8,892 nt of DNA, from assembly GCA_024636425.1 (NCBI GenBank), contig JAGXHB010000148.1, positions 1-8,892 of the forward strand, in the 5' to 3' direction. The stretch is from Roseobacter sp. Lineage in GTDB: Bacteria; Pseudomonadota; Alphaproteobacteria; Rhodobacterales; Rhodobacteraceae. How positions within the stretch are numbered: position 1 is the first letter of the stretch; each line of letters opens with the position of its first letter. The translations under genes and the position numbers were made by a program. The notes under the pieces are model-generated. The model was not told where the DNA came from. It saw nothing but the letters and a program-made list of their open reading frames with translations, and searched no databases. Below, one piece after another: positions 1 to 6,912 of the stretch.

Positions 1-1578
1 CAACTTCCCGAGGATTTCGACCATTTCGAGCCTATTCTTGAAGCTGCGGTAAACCGTATGCCCATGCTGGCCGAGGCGGGGATACATACGTTCTTTAACG
101 GTCCCGAAAGCTTTACCCCGGATGACGCCTACCACCTGGGGCTTGCGCCCGAGATGGACAATATATGGGTTGCCGCCGGTTTCAATTCGATCGGGATCCA
201 GTCAGCAGGCGGGGCCGGAATGGCGCTGGCCCAATGGATGCAGGACGGTGCCAAACCCTTTGATCTGGGCGATGTGGACATCAGCCGGATGCAGCCGTTC
301 CAGGGCAACAAAACCTATCTGGTTGAGCGGTCACGCGAAACGCTGGGTCTGCTTTATGCCGACCATTTCCCCTACCGGCAAAAGGCAACGGCGCGGGGAA
401 TCCGCCGCTCGCCGCTTCATGCACAGCTTTTGCAGCACGGCGCCGTCATGGGCGAATTGGCGGGCTGGGAACGGGCGAACTGGTTCGCCAACGACGGTCA
501 AGCGCCTGCCTATGACTATAGCTGGAAGCGGCAGACCTTTTTCGAAAACGTCGCTGCTGAATTGAAAGCGGTGCGCAGTAATGTCGGGCTTTACGATATG
601 TCGTCTTTCGGCAAGATCCGGGTCGAGGGGCGCGATGCGACTGCGTTCCTCAACCATATCGGCGGCGCGCAGTTCGATGTCGCGCCGGGCAAGATCGTCT
701 ATACCCAATTCCTGAATGACCGCGCCGGGATCGAGGCGGATGTGACCATCACGCGGCTGTCCGAAACCGCCTATCTGGTCGTCACCCCTGCCGCGACACG
801 GCTGGCGGACGAAACATGGATGCGCCGGCGTGTCGGGGATTTCAACGTCGTCATCACCGATGTCACGGCTGGCGAAGCGGTCATGGCGGTGATGGGGCCG
901 AATGCGCGCGCCCTGATGCAAAAGGTGTCGCCCAACGACTTCACCAATGCGGTCAATCCCTTCGGCACTGCGCAGGACATCGAACTCGGGCTCGGCATCG
1001 CCCGCGCGCACCGCGTCAGCTATGTGGGTGAGCTGGGGTGGGAGATTTACGTGAGTGCCGACATGGCCGCCCACGCGTTCGAGACGATCATGGCCGCCGG
1101 TCAGGACATGGATATGAAGCTGTGCGGCATGCATATGATGGACTGCGGGCGTATCGAAAAAGGCTTTCGCCACTTTGGCCATGACATCACCAGCGAGGAT
1201 CATGTACTTGAGGCGGGCTTGGGGTTTGCGGTCAAGACGGACAAGGCTTCGTTCATCGGGCGCGATGCGGTGCTGCGCAAAAAGGATGAAGGGCTGAACA
1301 CGCGACTGGTGCAGTTCAAGCTGACCGACCCCGAACCGTTGCTGTACCACAATGAACCGATCTTGCGGGACGGGCAGATCGTGGGGTTCTTGTCATCCGG
1401 TGCTTATGGTCACCATCTGGGCGGGGCTATCGGCATGGGCTATGTGCCGTGCAAGGGGGAAACGGCTACCGATGTCCTTGCCTCGACCTACGAGATCGAC
1501 ATTGCGGGCACGCGGGTCGTGGCTGACGCATCGCTGAAGCCGATGTACGACCCCACGGGAGAGCGCACAAAGGTTTGA
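1..1578 (+). CDS. Dimethylglycine/sarcosine dehydrogenase-like FAD oxidoreductase with GcvT domain (5' partial)
   Basis: The reading frame is open from base 1 to the TGA at 1576-1578, so 525 residues of the C-terminal part are visible and the N-terminal FAD-binding Rossmann part lies outside. The family is usually about 800 aa, so roughly 280-300 residues are missing (inference). The first ~90 codons are the end of the FAD oxidoreductase domain (IWVAAGFNSIGIQSAGGAG). A linker domain follows (ETLGLLYADHFPYRQ, then ATARGIRRSPLHAQL). Then comes a GcvT-like aminomethyltransferase domain from about base 400 (SSFGKIRVEGRDATAFLNHI, GELGWEIYV) and its C-terminal barrel (GFLSSGAYGHHLGG). Known members oxidatively demethylate dimethylglycine, sarcosine or related N-methyl compounds and pass the one-carbon unit to tetrahydrofolate. 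Rhodobacteraceae carry many paralogues, so the exact substrate cannot be told. The next gene starts 52 bases downstream in the same direction. Confidence 0.9.
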   Translation, partial: QLPEDFDHFEPILEAAVNRMPMLAEAGIHTFFNGPESFTPDDAYHLGLAPEMDNIWVAAGFNSIGIQSAGGAGMALAQWMQDGAKPFDLGDVDISRMQPFQGNKTYLVERSRETLGLLYADHFPYRQKATARGIRRSPLHAQLLQHGAVMGELAGWERANWFANDGQAPAYDYSWKRQTFFENVAAELKAVRSNVGLYDMSSFGKIRVEGRDATAFLNHIGGAQFDVAPGKIVYTQFLNDRAGIEADVTITRLSETAYLVVTPAATRLADETWMRRRVGDFNVVITDVTAGEAVMAVMGPNARALMQKVSPNDFTNAVNPFGTAQDIELGLGIARAHRVSYVGELGWEIYVSADMAAHAFETIMAAGQDMDMKLCGMHMMDCGRIEKGFRHFGHDITSEDHVLEAGLGFAVKTDKASFIGRDAVLRKKDEGLNTRLVQFKLTDPEPLLYHNEPILRDGQIVGFLSSGAYGHHLGGAIGMGYVPCKGETATDVLASTYEIDIAGTRVVADASLKPMYDPTGERTKV

Positions 1579-1617
1579 CACTGGAAGGTCCGGACCAGCG
1601 GGCGTAAGCAGGGCCGC

Positions 1618-1624
1618 AAGGAGA
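1618..1624 (+). promoter_or_regulatory. Ribosome binding site of rarD
   Basis: AAGGAGA lies 6 bases before the ATG at 1631. It is a near-perfect Shine-Dalgarno sequence and fixes the start of the transporter gene. The 52-base gap before the gene shows no convincing sigma-70 promoter or terminator, so cotranscription with the upstream dehydrogenase is possible. Confidence 0.8.
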
Positions 1625-1630
1625 CCCCAT

Positions 1631-2563
1631 ATGCGCAACCCCGATACCCTGACCGCCGCCGATCTGAACCCCAAATCAGAAGACACCCCCCAAGGGCTTG
1701 CCTTTGCGGTCGGCGCGTATGGCCTGTGGGGGTTCCTGCCGCTTTACATGAAGGCCATCGCGCATATCCCTGCCGCCGAGATCGTCGTTCACCGCATCAT
1801 CTGGTCTGTCCCTGTGGGTGCGCTGGTGTTGATCCTTCTGGGACGCACAGCGACCCTGCGCGAGGCGTTTCGCTCGCCACGCACGCTGGCCATGGCATGT
1901 GTGACGGCCGCGCTGATCTCGATGAACTGGGGGATCTATATCTGGGCGGTCAACTCAGGCCACGCACTGGACGCGTCTTTGGGATACTACATCAACCCGC
2001 TGTTCAGTATCCTGCTTGCCGCGATCCTGCTGGGCGAGCGGTTGTCAAAGCTGCAAATGGCGGCGATTGCGCTGGCGGCGGTTGCGGTTGCGATCCTGAC
2101 GCTTGAATCTGGAAAGTTCCCTTGGGTGGCGCTGAGCCTGACACTGACCTTCGGGCTTTATGCGCTGGCCAAGAAACGCCTGCCGATCGGCCCCAATCAG
2201 GGTTTCCTGCTCGAGGTGCTGATCCTGCTTGCCCCTGCGCTGGTCTATCTGGGCTATCTGATCGCTCAGGGAGAGACGCATTTCGCTGTCGGCTCCACCT
2301 TTGATACATGGATGCTCGTAGGGTGCGGTCTGGTGACGGCAGTGCCGCTGATCCTTTATGCAAACGGGGCCAAGCGGCTGCGCCTGTCGACCATCGGCAT
2401 CTTGCAATACATTGCGCCGACGATGATCTTTCTCTGTGCGGTGCTGGTGTTCGATGAACCCTTCGGGCGGGCGCGGATGATCGCCTTCCCACTGATCTGG
2501 CTGGCGCTGGTGATCTATTCGATCTCGCTCTTCCGGCAGATGCGTGCGGTGAAGGCGGGATGA
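1631..2563 (+). CDS. rarD: RarD-type EamA/DMT-family permease
   Basis: A 310-aa integral inner-membrane protein of the drug/metabolite transporter superfamily, close to the ~300 aa usual for RarD. After a polar N-terminal tail of about 20 residues it is almost wholly hydrophobic, consistent with about ten membrane helices in two EamA repeats. RarD-like signatures are visible: HRIIWSVPVGAL (54-65), NWGIYIWAVNSGHALDASLG (99-118), YYINPLFSILLAAILLGERL (119-138) and GILQYIAPTMIFLCAVLVFDEP (split as GILQYIAPTM at 256-265 and FLCAVLVFDEPF at 267-278). The family is often annotated as a chloramphenicol-sensitive or chloramphenicol-resistance permease, but its natural substrate is poorly defined and nothing here identifies it. 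The start is supported by a strong ribosome binding site. The symbol rests on similarity of these motifs recalled from the family. Confidence 0.9.
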   Translation: MRNPDTLTAADLNPKSEDTPQGLAFAVGAYGLWGFLPLYMKAIAHIPAAEIVVHRIIWSVPVGALVLILLGRTATLREAFRSPRTLAMACVTAALISMNWGIYIWAVNSGHALDASLGYYINPLFSILLAAILLGERLSKLQMAAIALAAVAVAILTLESGKFPWVALSLTLTFGLYALAKKRLPIGPNQGFLLEVLILLAPALVYLGYLIAQGETHFAVGSTFDTWMLVGCGLVTAVPLILYANGAKRLRLSTIGILQYIAPTMIFLCAVLVFDEPFGRARMIAFPLIWLALVIYSISLFRQMRAVKAG

Positions 2564-2615
2564 CACTTTGCGGTGCGTGGGTTGAAAACCTGCCCTACAT
2601 CTGAGACGGACACCT

Positions 2616-3263
2616 ATGGATACAGAATATAGCCCGCCCCAGGATCCTTTGGTCATCCTGCATGAAGACGCCGAAGTGTTGCTGGTCGACAAACCCGCAG
2701 GGCTGTTGTCCGTGCCGGGCAAGGGCGAACATCTGGCGGATTGCCTGCTGACGCGGGTGCAGGCGGCGTTTCCCGATGCGTTGCTGGTTCACCGTCTGGA
2801 CCGTGATACATCCGGGGTGATGATCTTTGCGCTAAGCCCTTACGCGCAGCGGCATTTGGGGCTGCAGTTCGAAAAGCGGATGACACGCAAGACCTATGTC
2901 GCCCGCGTCTGGGGTGTACCTGCGGAAAAGACCGGCACGATTGATCTGCCCTTGATCGTGGACTGGCCGAACCGGCCCTTGCAGATGGTGTGCCACGACA
3001 CCGGCAAACCTGCGCAGACCGACTGGCGGCTGCTGAAAGACGAAGGCGACACGGCCCGCGTCCGGCTGAGCCCCAAGACAGGGCGCAGCCACCAGCTGCG
3101 TGTGCATATGCTGAGCCTCGGGCATCCGATTTTGGGCGATCCGTTCTATGCCAAAGGGGCAGCGCGGGATTTTGAGCGCATGATGCTGCATTCCGAAGAG
3201 TTGCGGTTCAACCATCCTCAAGGCGGTCGGTCAACCAAGGTCCGCTCGAAAGCGCCTTTCTAG
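2616..3263 (+). CDS. RluA-family pseudouridine synthase
   Basis: A 215-aa protein that should convert specific uridines in rRNA and/or tRNA to pseudouridine in the cytoplasm. It has the family signature HRLDRDTSG at 59-67, whose Asp62 is the expected catalytic aspartate. It also has the early VDKPAGLLSVPGKG motif (24-37), RKTYVARVWG, the TGRSHQLRVHMLSLGHPILG segment, and the C-terminal FNHPQGG stretch. There is no N-terminal S4 domain and the length is close to E. coli RluA (219 aa), which modifies 23S rRNA and some tRNAs. It is therefore probably RluA-like rather than RluC/RluD-like, but the target RNA is inferred, not shown. The ribosome binding site is weak (GACGGA just upstream). It lies 52 bases after the transporter gene, and its TAG stop overlaps the stop of the converging hydrolase gene. 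Confidence 0.9.
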   Translation: MDTEYSPPQDPLVILHEDAEVLLVDKPAGLLSVPGKGEHLADCLLTRVQAAFPDALLVHRLDRDTSGVMIFALSPYAQRHLGLQFEKRMTRKTYVARVWGVPAEKTGTIDLPLIVDWPNRPLQMVCHDTGKPAQTDWRLLKDEGDTARVRLSPKTGRSHQLRVHMLSLGHPILGDPFYAKGAARDFERMMLHSEELRFNHPQGGRSTKVRSKAPF

Positions 3264-4270
3264 GCGTTGCGCGCTATCGGCAGGATCTGGTCTTCGATCA
3301 GGCGCATCAGGTCGCCGAAATATCCTTCGGAGCGTGCAGGGCGCAGCGGGTCGGACGTTATCGCGATGGTCAGCTCACGCGACGGCACAACGCAGATGAT
3401 CTGCCCGCCGTAGCCCCGCGCCAGCGCGAAATCTGCGCCGCTTGCGCGGCCCAGAAACCAGCCCAGCCCATAGCTCAGCCCCGAGAAGGGCGACCGTGTC
3501 TGCGGCTTGAACGACGCTTCTACCCAGTCGGCGGACAGCACCTGATTGCCGTCAAACCGGCCCTGCTGGCGGTACATTTCGCCAAAGCGGATCATCCCTT
3601 CCAGTGTCAGTGCCATCTCGTTTCCGCCCAGATACCTGCCTTGCGGGTCACGGGTCCAGGCGGGCACATCAATGCCCAGCGGACGGCCCAGCCGTTCCCT
3701 TGCCAGCGCCAACAGCGATTGCCCCGACACCTCTGCCAGTACGGCCCCCAAGACATGAAAGCTGCCGGTAGAATAAAGCATCCGCGCGCCCGGTTCCGTG
3801 ACAAACGGGCGGGACAGCGCGTCAGCGACCCAGTTGCTGCTGGCAACCCACGCGCCATAATTGCCCCCGGATGTCCGCTCAAGCCCGGCCTGCATCGTCA
3901 CCAGTTCCCCGATGGTGATGTCTGAAACGCGCGGATCGGCCCCGTCGGGGATCAGGCGGGGTGCGAGGTTGCCGATGGTCGCATTCAGATCTGGTACTTC
4001 GCCGCGATCAATCGCCGCCCCGGTCAGGGCCGCTACGATCGTCTTCGACACGGATTTGATCGGCACTGCACGCGACTCGGCCGGTCCACGAAACACGTTG
4101 CTAAAGACGACCTCGCCCGCTTTGCTGATGCGGATCGCATGAAGCTGATCAAGCGGCTCTGCGGCGTTGGAAAGCCTTGCCCAATCGCTTTGCTGCGCCA
4201 GTGCGGGGACTGCCAGAAGGGCTGCGGTGCCGGCGATCATACCGCGGCGGGAGATGTTATGTCTGTTCAT
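3260..4270 (-). CDS. Tat-exported serine hydrolase, beta-lactamase (class C)/EstB-like fold
   Basis: A 336-aa protein with a twin-arginine signal: ISRRGMIAG at 6-14, a hydrophobic stretch, and a VPALA-Q cleavage site after about residue 25. It is expected to act in the periplasm. The SxxK nucleophile motif of penicillin-recognising serine hydrolases is SVSK at 73-76 (Ser73, Lys76). The second motif is YST (166-168) in a YSTGSFHVLG context, with Thr where the family mostly has Asn. The third-motif equivalent is probably GYGGQ (286-290), where many relatives read GHGGQ. Family members include esterases, D-amino-acid peptidases and true AmpC enzymes; nothing here supports antibiotic hydrolysis, and the substrate is unknown. 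The ATG at 4270 has no good ribosome binding site, but a later start would lose the RR pair. It lies 59 bases downstream of the fucosyltransferase gene on the same strand and could be cotranscribed. Confidence 0.85.
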   Translation of the reverse strand: MNRHNISRRGMIAGTAALLAVPALAQQSDWARLSNAAEPLDQLHAIRISKAGEVVFSNVFRGPAESRAVPIKSVSKTIVAALTGAAIDRGEVPDLNATIGNLAPRLIPDGADPRVSDITIGELVTMQAGLERTSGGNYGAWVASSNWVADALSRPFVTEPGARMLYSTGSFHVLGAVLAEVSGQSLLALARERLGRPLGIDVPAWTRDPQGRYLGGNEMALTLEGMIRFGEMYRQQGRFDGNQVLSADWVEASFKPQTRSPFSGLSYGLGWFLGRASGADFALARGYGGQIICVVPSRELTIAITSDPLRPARSEGYFGDLMRLIEDQILPIARNA

Positions 4271-4329
4271 CCGTAGGGACTTAAGCCATGACGCGCCCGC
4301 GCCAAGTCAGGTTTTCGTGAAGCTGCCCT

Positions 4330-5166
4330 CTAAACTCTGATCCAGCCGGCGGGCAGAATATCCGGGTTGGCCAGTTTCGGGTCGCTGAACCAGTTCTTCG
4401 GGGCGGCCACCCGCTTGTCGGGATTGCGGTTCAACCACGCGCCCCACCAGCTGAAAGACGAATTTGCGGTGATGTTATGCTGACACAGCGACATCAGCCG
4501 CATATCTTCATAATCCGCATCCGGCCCGTTGAAATCCACGACGACCTTTTCGTACGGCACCGGCAGGTTGTCCTTGGCCCATTGCGGATCGTCGGAAAAG
4601 ACAAACACCGTTGGGGCAGGCTGGCCTTCGGTCACTGCCGCAAGGGCCGCGTCATAATAGGTCTGATCGCAGACGCCATGTGCCCCGACCTCAAGATAGT
4701 CGCCGCGCCTCACGTGCAGCGATACGGACGGGCCTGCCGCAATTCTGTCAGCCATGGCAGCGTTCTGCGCGGACATTGTATGGCGCGGCACGAAGGCTGC
4801 GCGGATGTCGTCCGCGATAAGTCTGAAATATCGCTCGCTTTGAAAATAGCCGTGCAGATAGGTGTCATCCGGCAGCGTCTCGAAGGCCGGATTATAGCCC
4901 AAGCCATTTTCGCGGTAGATCTTCGGGCTTAGACCAAAGCCGCGCCAGATATAGTAGGCGATGCGCTGTTCGTGCTGTGCGGGCGGCAAATGCGCGGGCG
5001 TTGCCAGGTCAAGGTCAAAGACGCGGGTCAGCACGCCTTCGTTTTTGTAAACGGCGCGTCTGGGGTCAAGCGTGAAGGGCACCGACAGCCGCGCCGCCAG
5101 CGCACGGGCGGCGGCGTATTGAAACATCTGATTGCCAAGGCGACCGTGCAGTTGTGCGTAGATCAT
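4330..5166 (-). CDS. Glycosyltransferase family 11, alpha-1,2-fucosyltransferase-like
   Basis: A 278-aa enzyme with the GT11 motifs in order: GRLGNQMFQYA (8-18), LHGYFQSERYF (104-114), the nucleotide-sugar motif HVRRGDY (151-157), FSDDPQWAKDNL (190-201), and ITANSSFSWWGAWL (232-245). GT11 members transfer fucose from GDP-fucose to galactose-type acceptors in O-antigen or capsule; a related transfer of another sugar is possible. There is no signal peptide or membrane segment, so action on the cytoplasmic side is likely. I chose the ATG at 5166 because AGAGGG lies 6 bases upstream and the conserved MIYAQLHGRLGNQ begins there. A TTG at 5193 would add nine non-conserved residues. No GDP-fucose synthesis or polysaccharide genes are visible nearby, so it is an orphan in this window. 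Codon choice looks like its neighbours. Confidence 0.88.
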   Translation of the reverse strand: MIYAQLHGRLGNQMFQYAAARALAARLSVPFTLDPRRAVYKNEGVLTRVFDLDLATPAHLPPAQHEQRIAYYIWRGFGLSPKIYRENGLGYNPAFETLPDDTYLHGYFQSERYFRLIADDIRAAFVPRHTMSAQNAAMADRIAAGPSVSLHVRRGDYLEVGAHGVCDQTYYDAALAAVTEGQPAPTVFVFSDDPQWAKDNLPVPYEKVVVDFNGPDADYEDMRLMSLCQHNITANSSFSWWGAWLNRNPDKRVAAPKNWFSDPKLANPDILPAGWIRV

Positions 5167-5172
5167 GCCTAT

Positions 5173-5178
5173 CCCTCT
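5173..5178 (-). promoter_or_regulatory. Ribosome binding site of the GT11 gene
   Basis: Read on the minus strand, AGAGGG lies 6 bases before the ATG at 5166. It decides the start in favour of that ATG over the TTG at 5193, which has no comparable site. Confidence 0.65.
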
Positions 5179-5200
5179 TTCAACGGTTGCCAACGGGCTT

Positions 5201-5218
5201 ACAGCACTCGGATGCTGT
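5201..5218. repeat. Short perfect inverted repeat in the GT11 leader
   Basis: ACAGCA (5201-5206) and TGCTGT (5213-5218) form a perfect 6-base inverted repeat around a 6-base spacer, 35-52 bases upstream of the GT11 ATG. It could be a small operator or a leader hairpin. Repeats of this size also arise by chance, so function is unproven. No T-run follows on either strand. Confidence 0.35.
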
Positions 5219-5253
5219 TGGGAAAGGCCTCAGTTTGCCAAGGCTATCCACTG

Positions 5254-5283
5254 AAAAAGGCCGCCCCTTTCGGAGCGGCCTTT
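5254..5283 (-). terminator. Intrinsic terminator of the aldehyde dehydrogenase gene
   Basis: A 9-base-pair perfect stem AAAGGCCGC (5256-5264) / GCGGCCTTT (5275-5283) encloses a 10-base loop. Read on the minus strand the stem runs directly into five T residues (5258-5254), and it lies 25 bases after the aldehyde dehydrogenase stop codon. On the plus strand the following tract (TTTGGGTTTC) is weak, so termination should be mainly on the minus strand. It separates that gene from the downstream fucosyltransferase gene. Confidence 0.85.
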
Positions 5284-5308
5284 GGGTTTCGTTCAGTGGG
5301 CAGGCGTA

Positions 5309-6748
5309 TTATTCAGCGGCCCAGCCGGATACGGCCTTGATCTCGGTGAAATCCTCGATCCCGTACATGCCGCCTTCGCGGCCATTGCCGGACTGCTTCA
5401 TGCCGCCAAAGGGCGACCCGGCAGAGCGGCTTTGACCGTTCATTTCGACCATGCCCGACCGCAACTGGCGGGCAAGACGGTTGCGGCGCGCACCATCCTG
5501 GCTTTGGACATAGTTGGTAAGGCCGTAGACCGTGTCATTCGCGATCTGGACAGCCTGTTCTTCGGTGTCGAACTTCATGATCGACAGAACCGGGCCAAAG
5601 ATTTCTTCGCGTGCGATGGTCATGTCAGGGGTGACATCGGCAAAGACAGTCGGCTTCACAAAGAACCCGCGGTTCAGACCGTCGGGACGCCCTGTGCCGC
5701 CCGTGACCAGACGTGCGCCTTCGTCGATGCCCTTCTGGATCAGATCCTGGATCTTGTTGAACTGCGTCTCGTTCACGACGGGGCCGATGTGGCGACCATC
5801 TTCGGAGGCGGGGCCAACGGTGACCTCTGACGCGACCTTGCCAGCTTCTTCGACGGCTTTGTCGTAAACATCGGCCTGCACCAGCATCCGGCTTGGCGCG
5901 TTACAGGACTGCCCGGTGTTGTTCATCATGTGCAGGACTCCGCGCTTGACCGCCTTGTCATCTGCATCGTTGAAGATCAGGTTCGCGCCTTTGCCGCCCA
6001 GTTCCAGATGCACCTTTTTGAGGGTATCCGCAGCCGCCTTGGAAATCAGCGTGCCCGCGCGGGTCGATCCGGTAAAGCTGATCATATCCACGTCCTTGTG
6101 CGACGAAAGCTGGCTACCAACGCCAACGCCATCACCGTTCACAAGGTTGAACACGCCCTTGGGAAAGCCGGCCTCGTCCATCAACTCGGCAAAGATCATC
6201 GCGTCAAGCGGGCTTTCTTCGGAGGGTTTCAGCACCATCGTGCAACCGGCCACAACAGCCGCACCGACCTTGAGGGTGATCTGGTTCATCGGCCAGTTCC
6301 AGGGGGTGATCAGGCCAGCCACGCCAACCGCCTCGCGGATGATGCGGTCGTTGGGCGCGCTGTCATTCAGCGGCTGGTCGAACTTGAATTCCTTGGCGGC
6401 CTTGATGAAATTGCTAAGGTGCCAAGTGCCTGCCCCGACCTGGGAGGAGCGGGCCAGATCCATCGGCGCACCCATTTCGGTGCTCATCGCCTTTGCAAGG
6501 TCTTCGGCACGGGCCTGATAAACCTCAAGCAGTTTTTCCAGCAGCGCAATCCGTTCGGCAGGTGGCGTCGCCATCCAGCCCGGCAATGCGGCCTTGGCAG
6601 CGGCCACGGCGGCATCGGTATCAGCCTGATCGCCCAGTGAAATCACGGCGCAGGGCTCTTCCGTTGAGGGATCAATGACGTGATAATCGTTTGGCTTGGA
6701 GGGCGAGACCCATTCACCATTGATATAGAATTCGCGTTTCTCGAGCAT
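5309..6748 (-). CDS. NAD(P)-dependent aldehyde dehydrogenase
   Basis: A 479-aa cytosolic enzyme, the usual length for the aldehyde dehydrogenase superfamily, which oxidises aldehydes to carboxylic acids. The catalytic set is complete: Asn151 in TPWNWP, Lys174 in LKPSEESP (cofactor binding), FTGSTR (225-230), Glu249 in LELGGKG, nucleophile Cys282 in NNTGQSCNAPSR, and EEIFGP (381-386). The C-terminal SPFGGMKQSGNGREGGMYG is also conserved. The substrate cannot be assigned; the overall look suggests a general or semialdehyde-type subgroup (inference). The ATG at 6748 is chosen because AAGGA (6761-6757) lies 8 bases upstream and the typical ALDH opening FYINGEWVSP follows. A longer in-frame start at 6859 would add 37 residues of non-family sequence and run through the promoter region. 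The gene diverges from a peroxiredoxin gene and has its own terminator, so it is probably monocistronic. Confidence 0.95.
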   Translation of the reverse strand: MLEKREFYINGEWVSPSKPNDYHVIDPSTEEPCAVISLGDQADTDAAVAAAKAALPGWMATPPAERIALLEKLLEVYQARAEDLAKAMSTEMGAPMDLARSSQVGAGTWHLSNFIKAAKEFKFDQPLNDSAPNDRIIREAVGVAGLITPWNWPMNQITLKVGAAVVAGCTMVLKPSEESPLDAMIFAELMDEAGFPKGVFNLVNGDGVGVGSQLSSHKDVDMISFTGSTRAGTLISKAAADTLKKVHLELGGKGANLIFNDADDKAVKRGVLHMMNNTGQSCNAPSRMLVQADVYDKAVEEAGKVASEVTVGPASEDGRHIGPVVNETQFNKIQDLIQKGIDEGARLVTGGTGRPDGLNRGFFVKPTVFADVTPDMTIAREEIFGPVLSIMKFDTEEQAVQIANDTVYGLTNYVQSQDGARRNRLARQLRSGMVEMNGQSRSAGSPFGGMKQSGNGREGGMYGIEDFTEIKAVSGWAAE

Positions 6749-6912
6749 ATGAAAATTCCTTTTGTTTCGTGGCATCCGGGGAAAACCCCAGCGTCCTTGG
6801 TCACACCATGTCACTGCCGTGTCGCACCTGCAAGTCAGGGGGTGAAACCGGCGCGGCAAAGCCTTACATAGTCAGAGAACCCAAAACTGAAACCGCATAT
6901 CGGAGAATATTA
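6749..6912. promoter_or_regulatory. Divergent promoter region between aldehyde dehydrogenase and peroxiredoxin genes
   Basis: This 164-base gap separates two divergently transcribed genes and must hold both promoters unless they lie inside the genes. For the peroxiredoxin, GTGAAA (6842-6847) and TACATA (6865-6870) with 17 bases between them form a weak sigma-70-like candidate. No convincing promoter was found for the minus strand. The 8-mer TGAAACCG occurs twice in the same direction, at 6843-6850 and 6888-6895, and could be a binding site or chance. GGGGAAAACCCC (6778-6789) is a small inverted repeat. No stronger operator pattern was recognised. Confidence 0.45.
6902..6906 (+). promoter_or_regulatory. 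Ribosome binding site of the peroxiredoxin gene
   Basis: GGAGA lies 6 bases before the ATG at 6913 and fixes that start. An open frame extends upstream to 6769, but its residues do not resemble the family. Confidence 0.7.

Noticed and set aside
331..1350. Long open frame (339 codons) on the minus strand opposite the dehydrogenase gene
   Set aside because: It is an antisense shadow of a well-supported GcvT-domain gene in G+C-rich DNA. Its translation is rich in Arg and His and shows no recognisable fold or ribosome binding site.
1587..1596. Perfect palindrome GGTCCGGACC after the dehydrogenase gene
   Set aside because: Only 10 bases with no loop and no T-run, so it is neither a terminator nor a convincing operator; it could be chance.
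2564..2615. Possible promoter or hairpin (TTGAAA at 2582-2587; GGTT-GAA-AACC) before the pseudouridine synthase gene
   Set aside because: No -10 element at a suitable distance and the stem is only four base pairs without a T-run.
4271..4329. Possible terminator between the GT11 and serine hydrolase genes
   Set aside because: No stable stem followed by T residues was found on the minus strand; the 59-base gap looks like an ordinary intra-operon spacer or holds an unseen promoter.
5167..5193. TTG start at 5193 for the GT11 gene
   Set aside because: It would place nine non-conserved residues before the family's usual opening and would run through the better ribosome binding site.
5930..6640. 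Plus-strand open frame of 236 codons within the aldehyde dehydrogenase gene
   Set aside because: Antisense shadow; the minus-strand frame has a full set of ALDH catalytic residues.
6740..6751. CTCGAGCATATG, adjacent XhoI and NdeI sites at the aldehyde dehydrogenase start, resembling a cloning junction
   Set aside because: The reading frame is a normal ALDH N-terminus on one side and a plausible natural leader on the other, with no vector sequence; coincidence is the simplest explanation.
6749..6859. N-terminal extension of the aldehyde dehydrogenase from 6859
   Set aside because: The extra 37 residues are not ALDH-like and would use up the divergent promoter region; the start at 6748 has a ribosome binding site.
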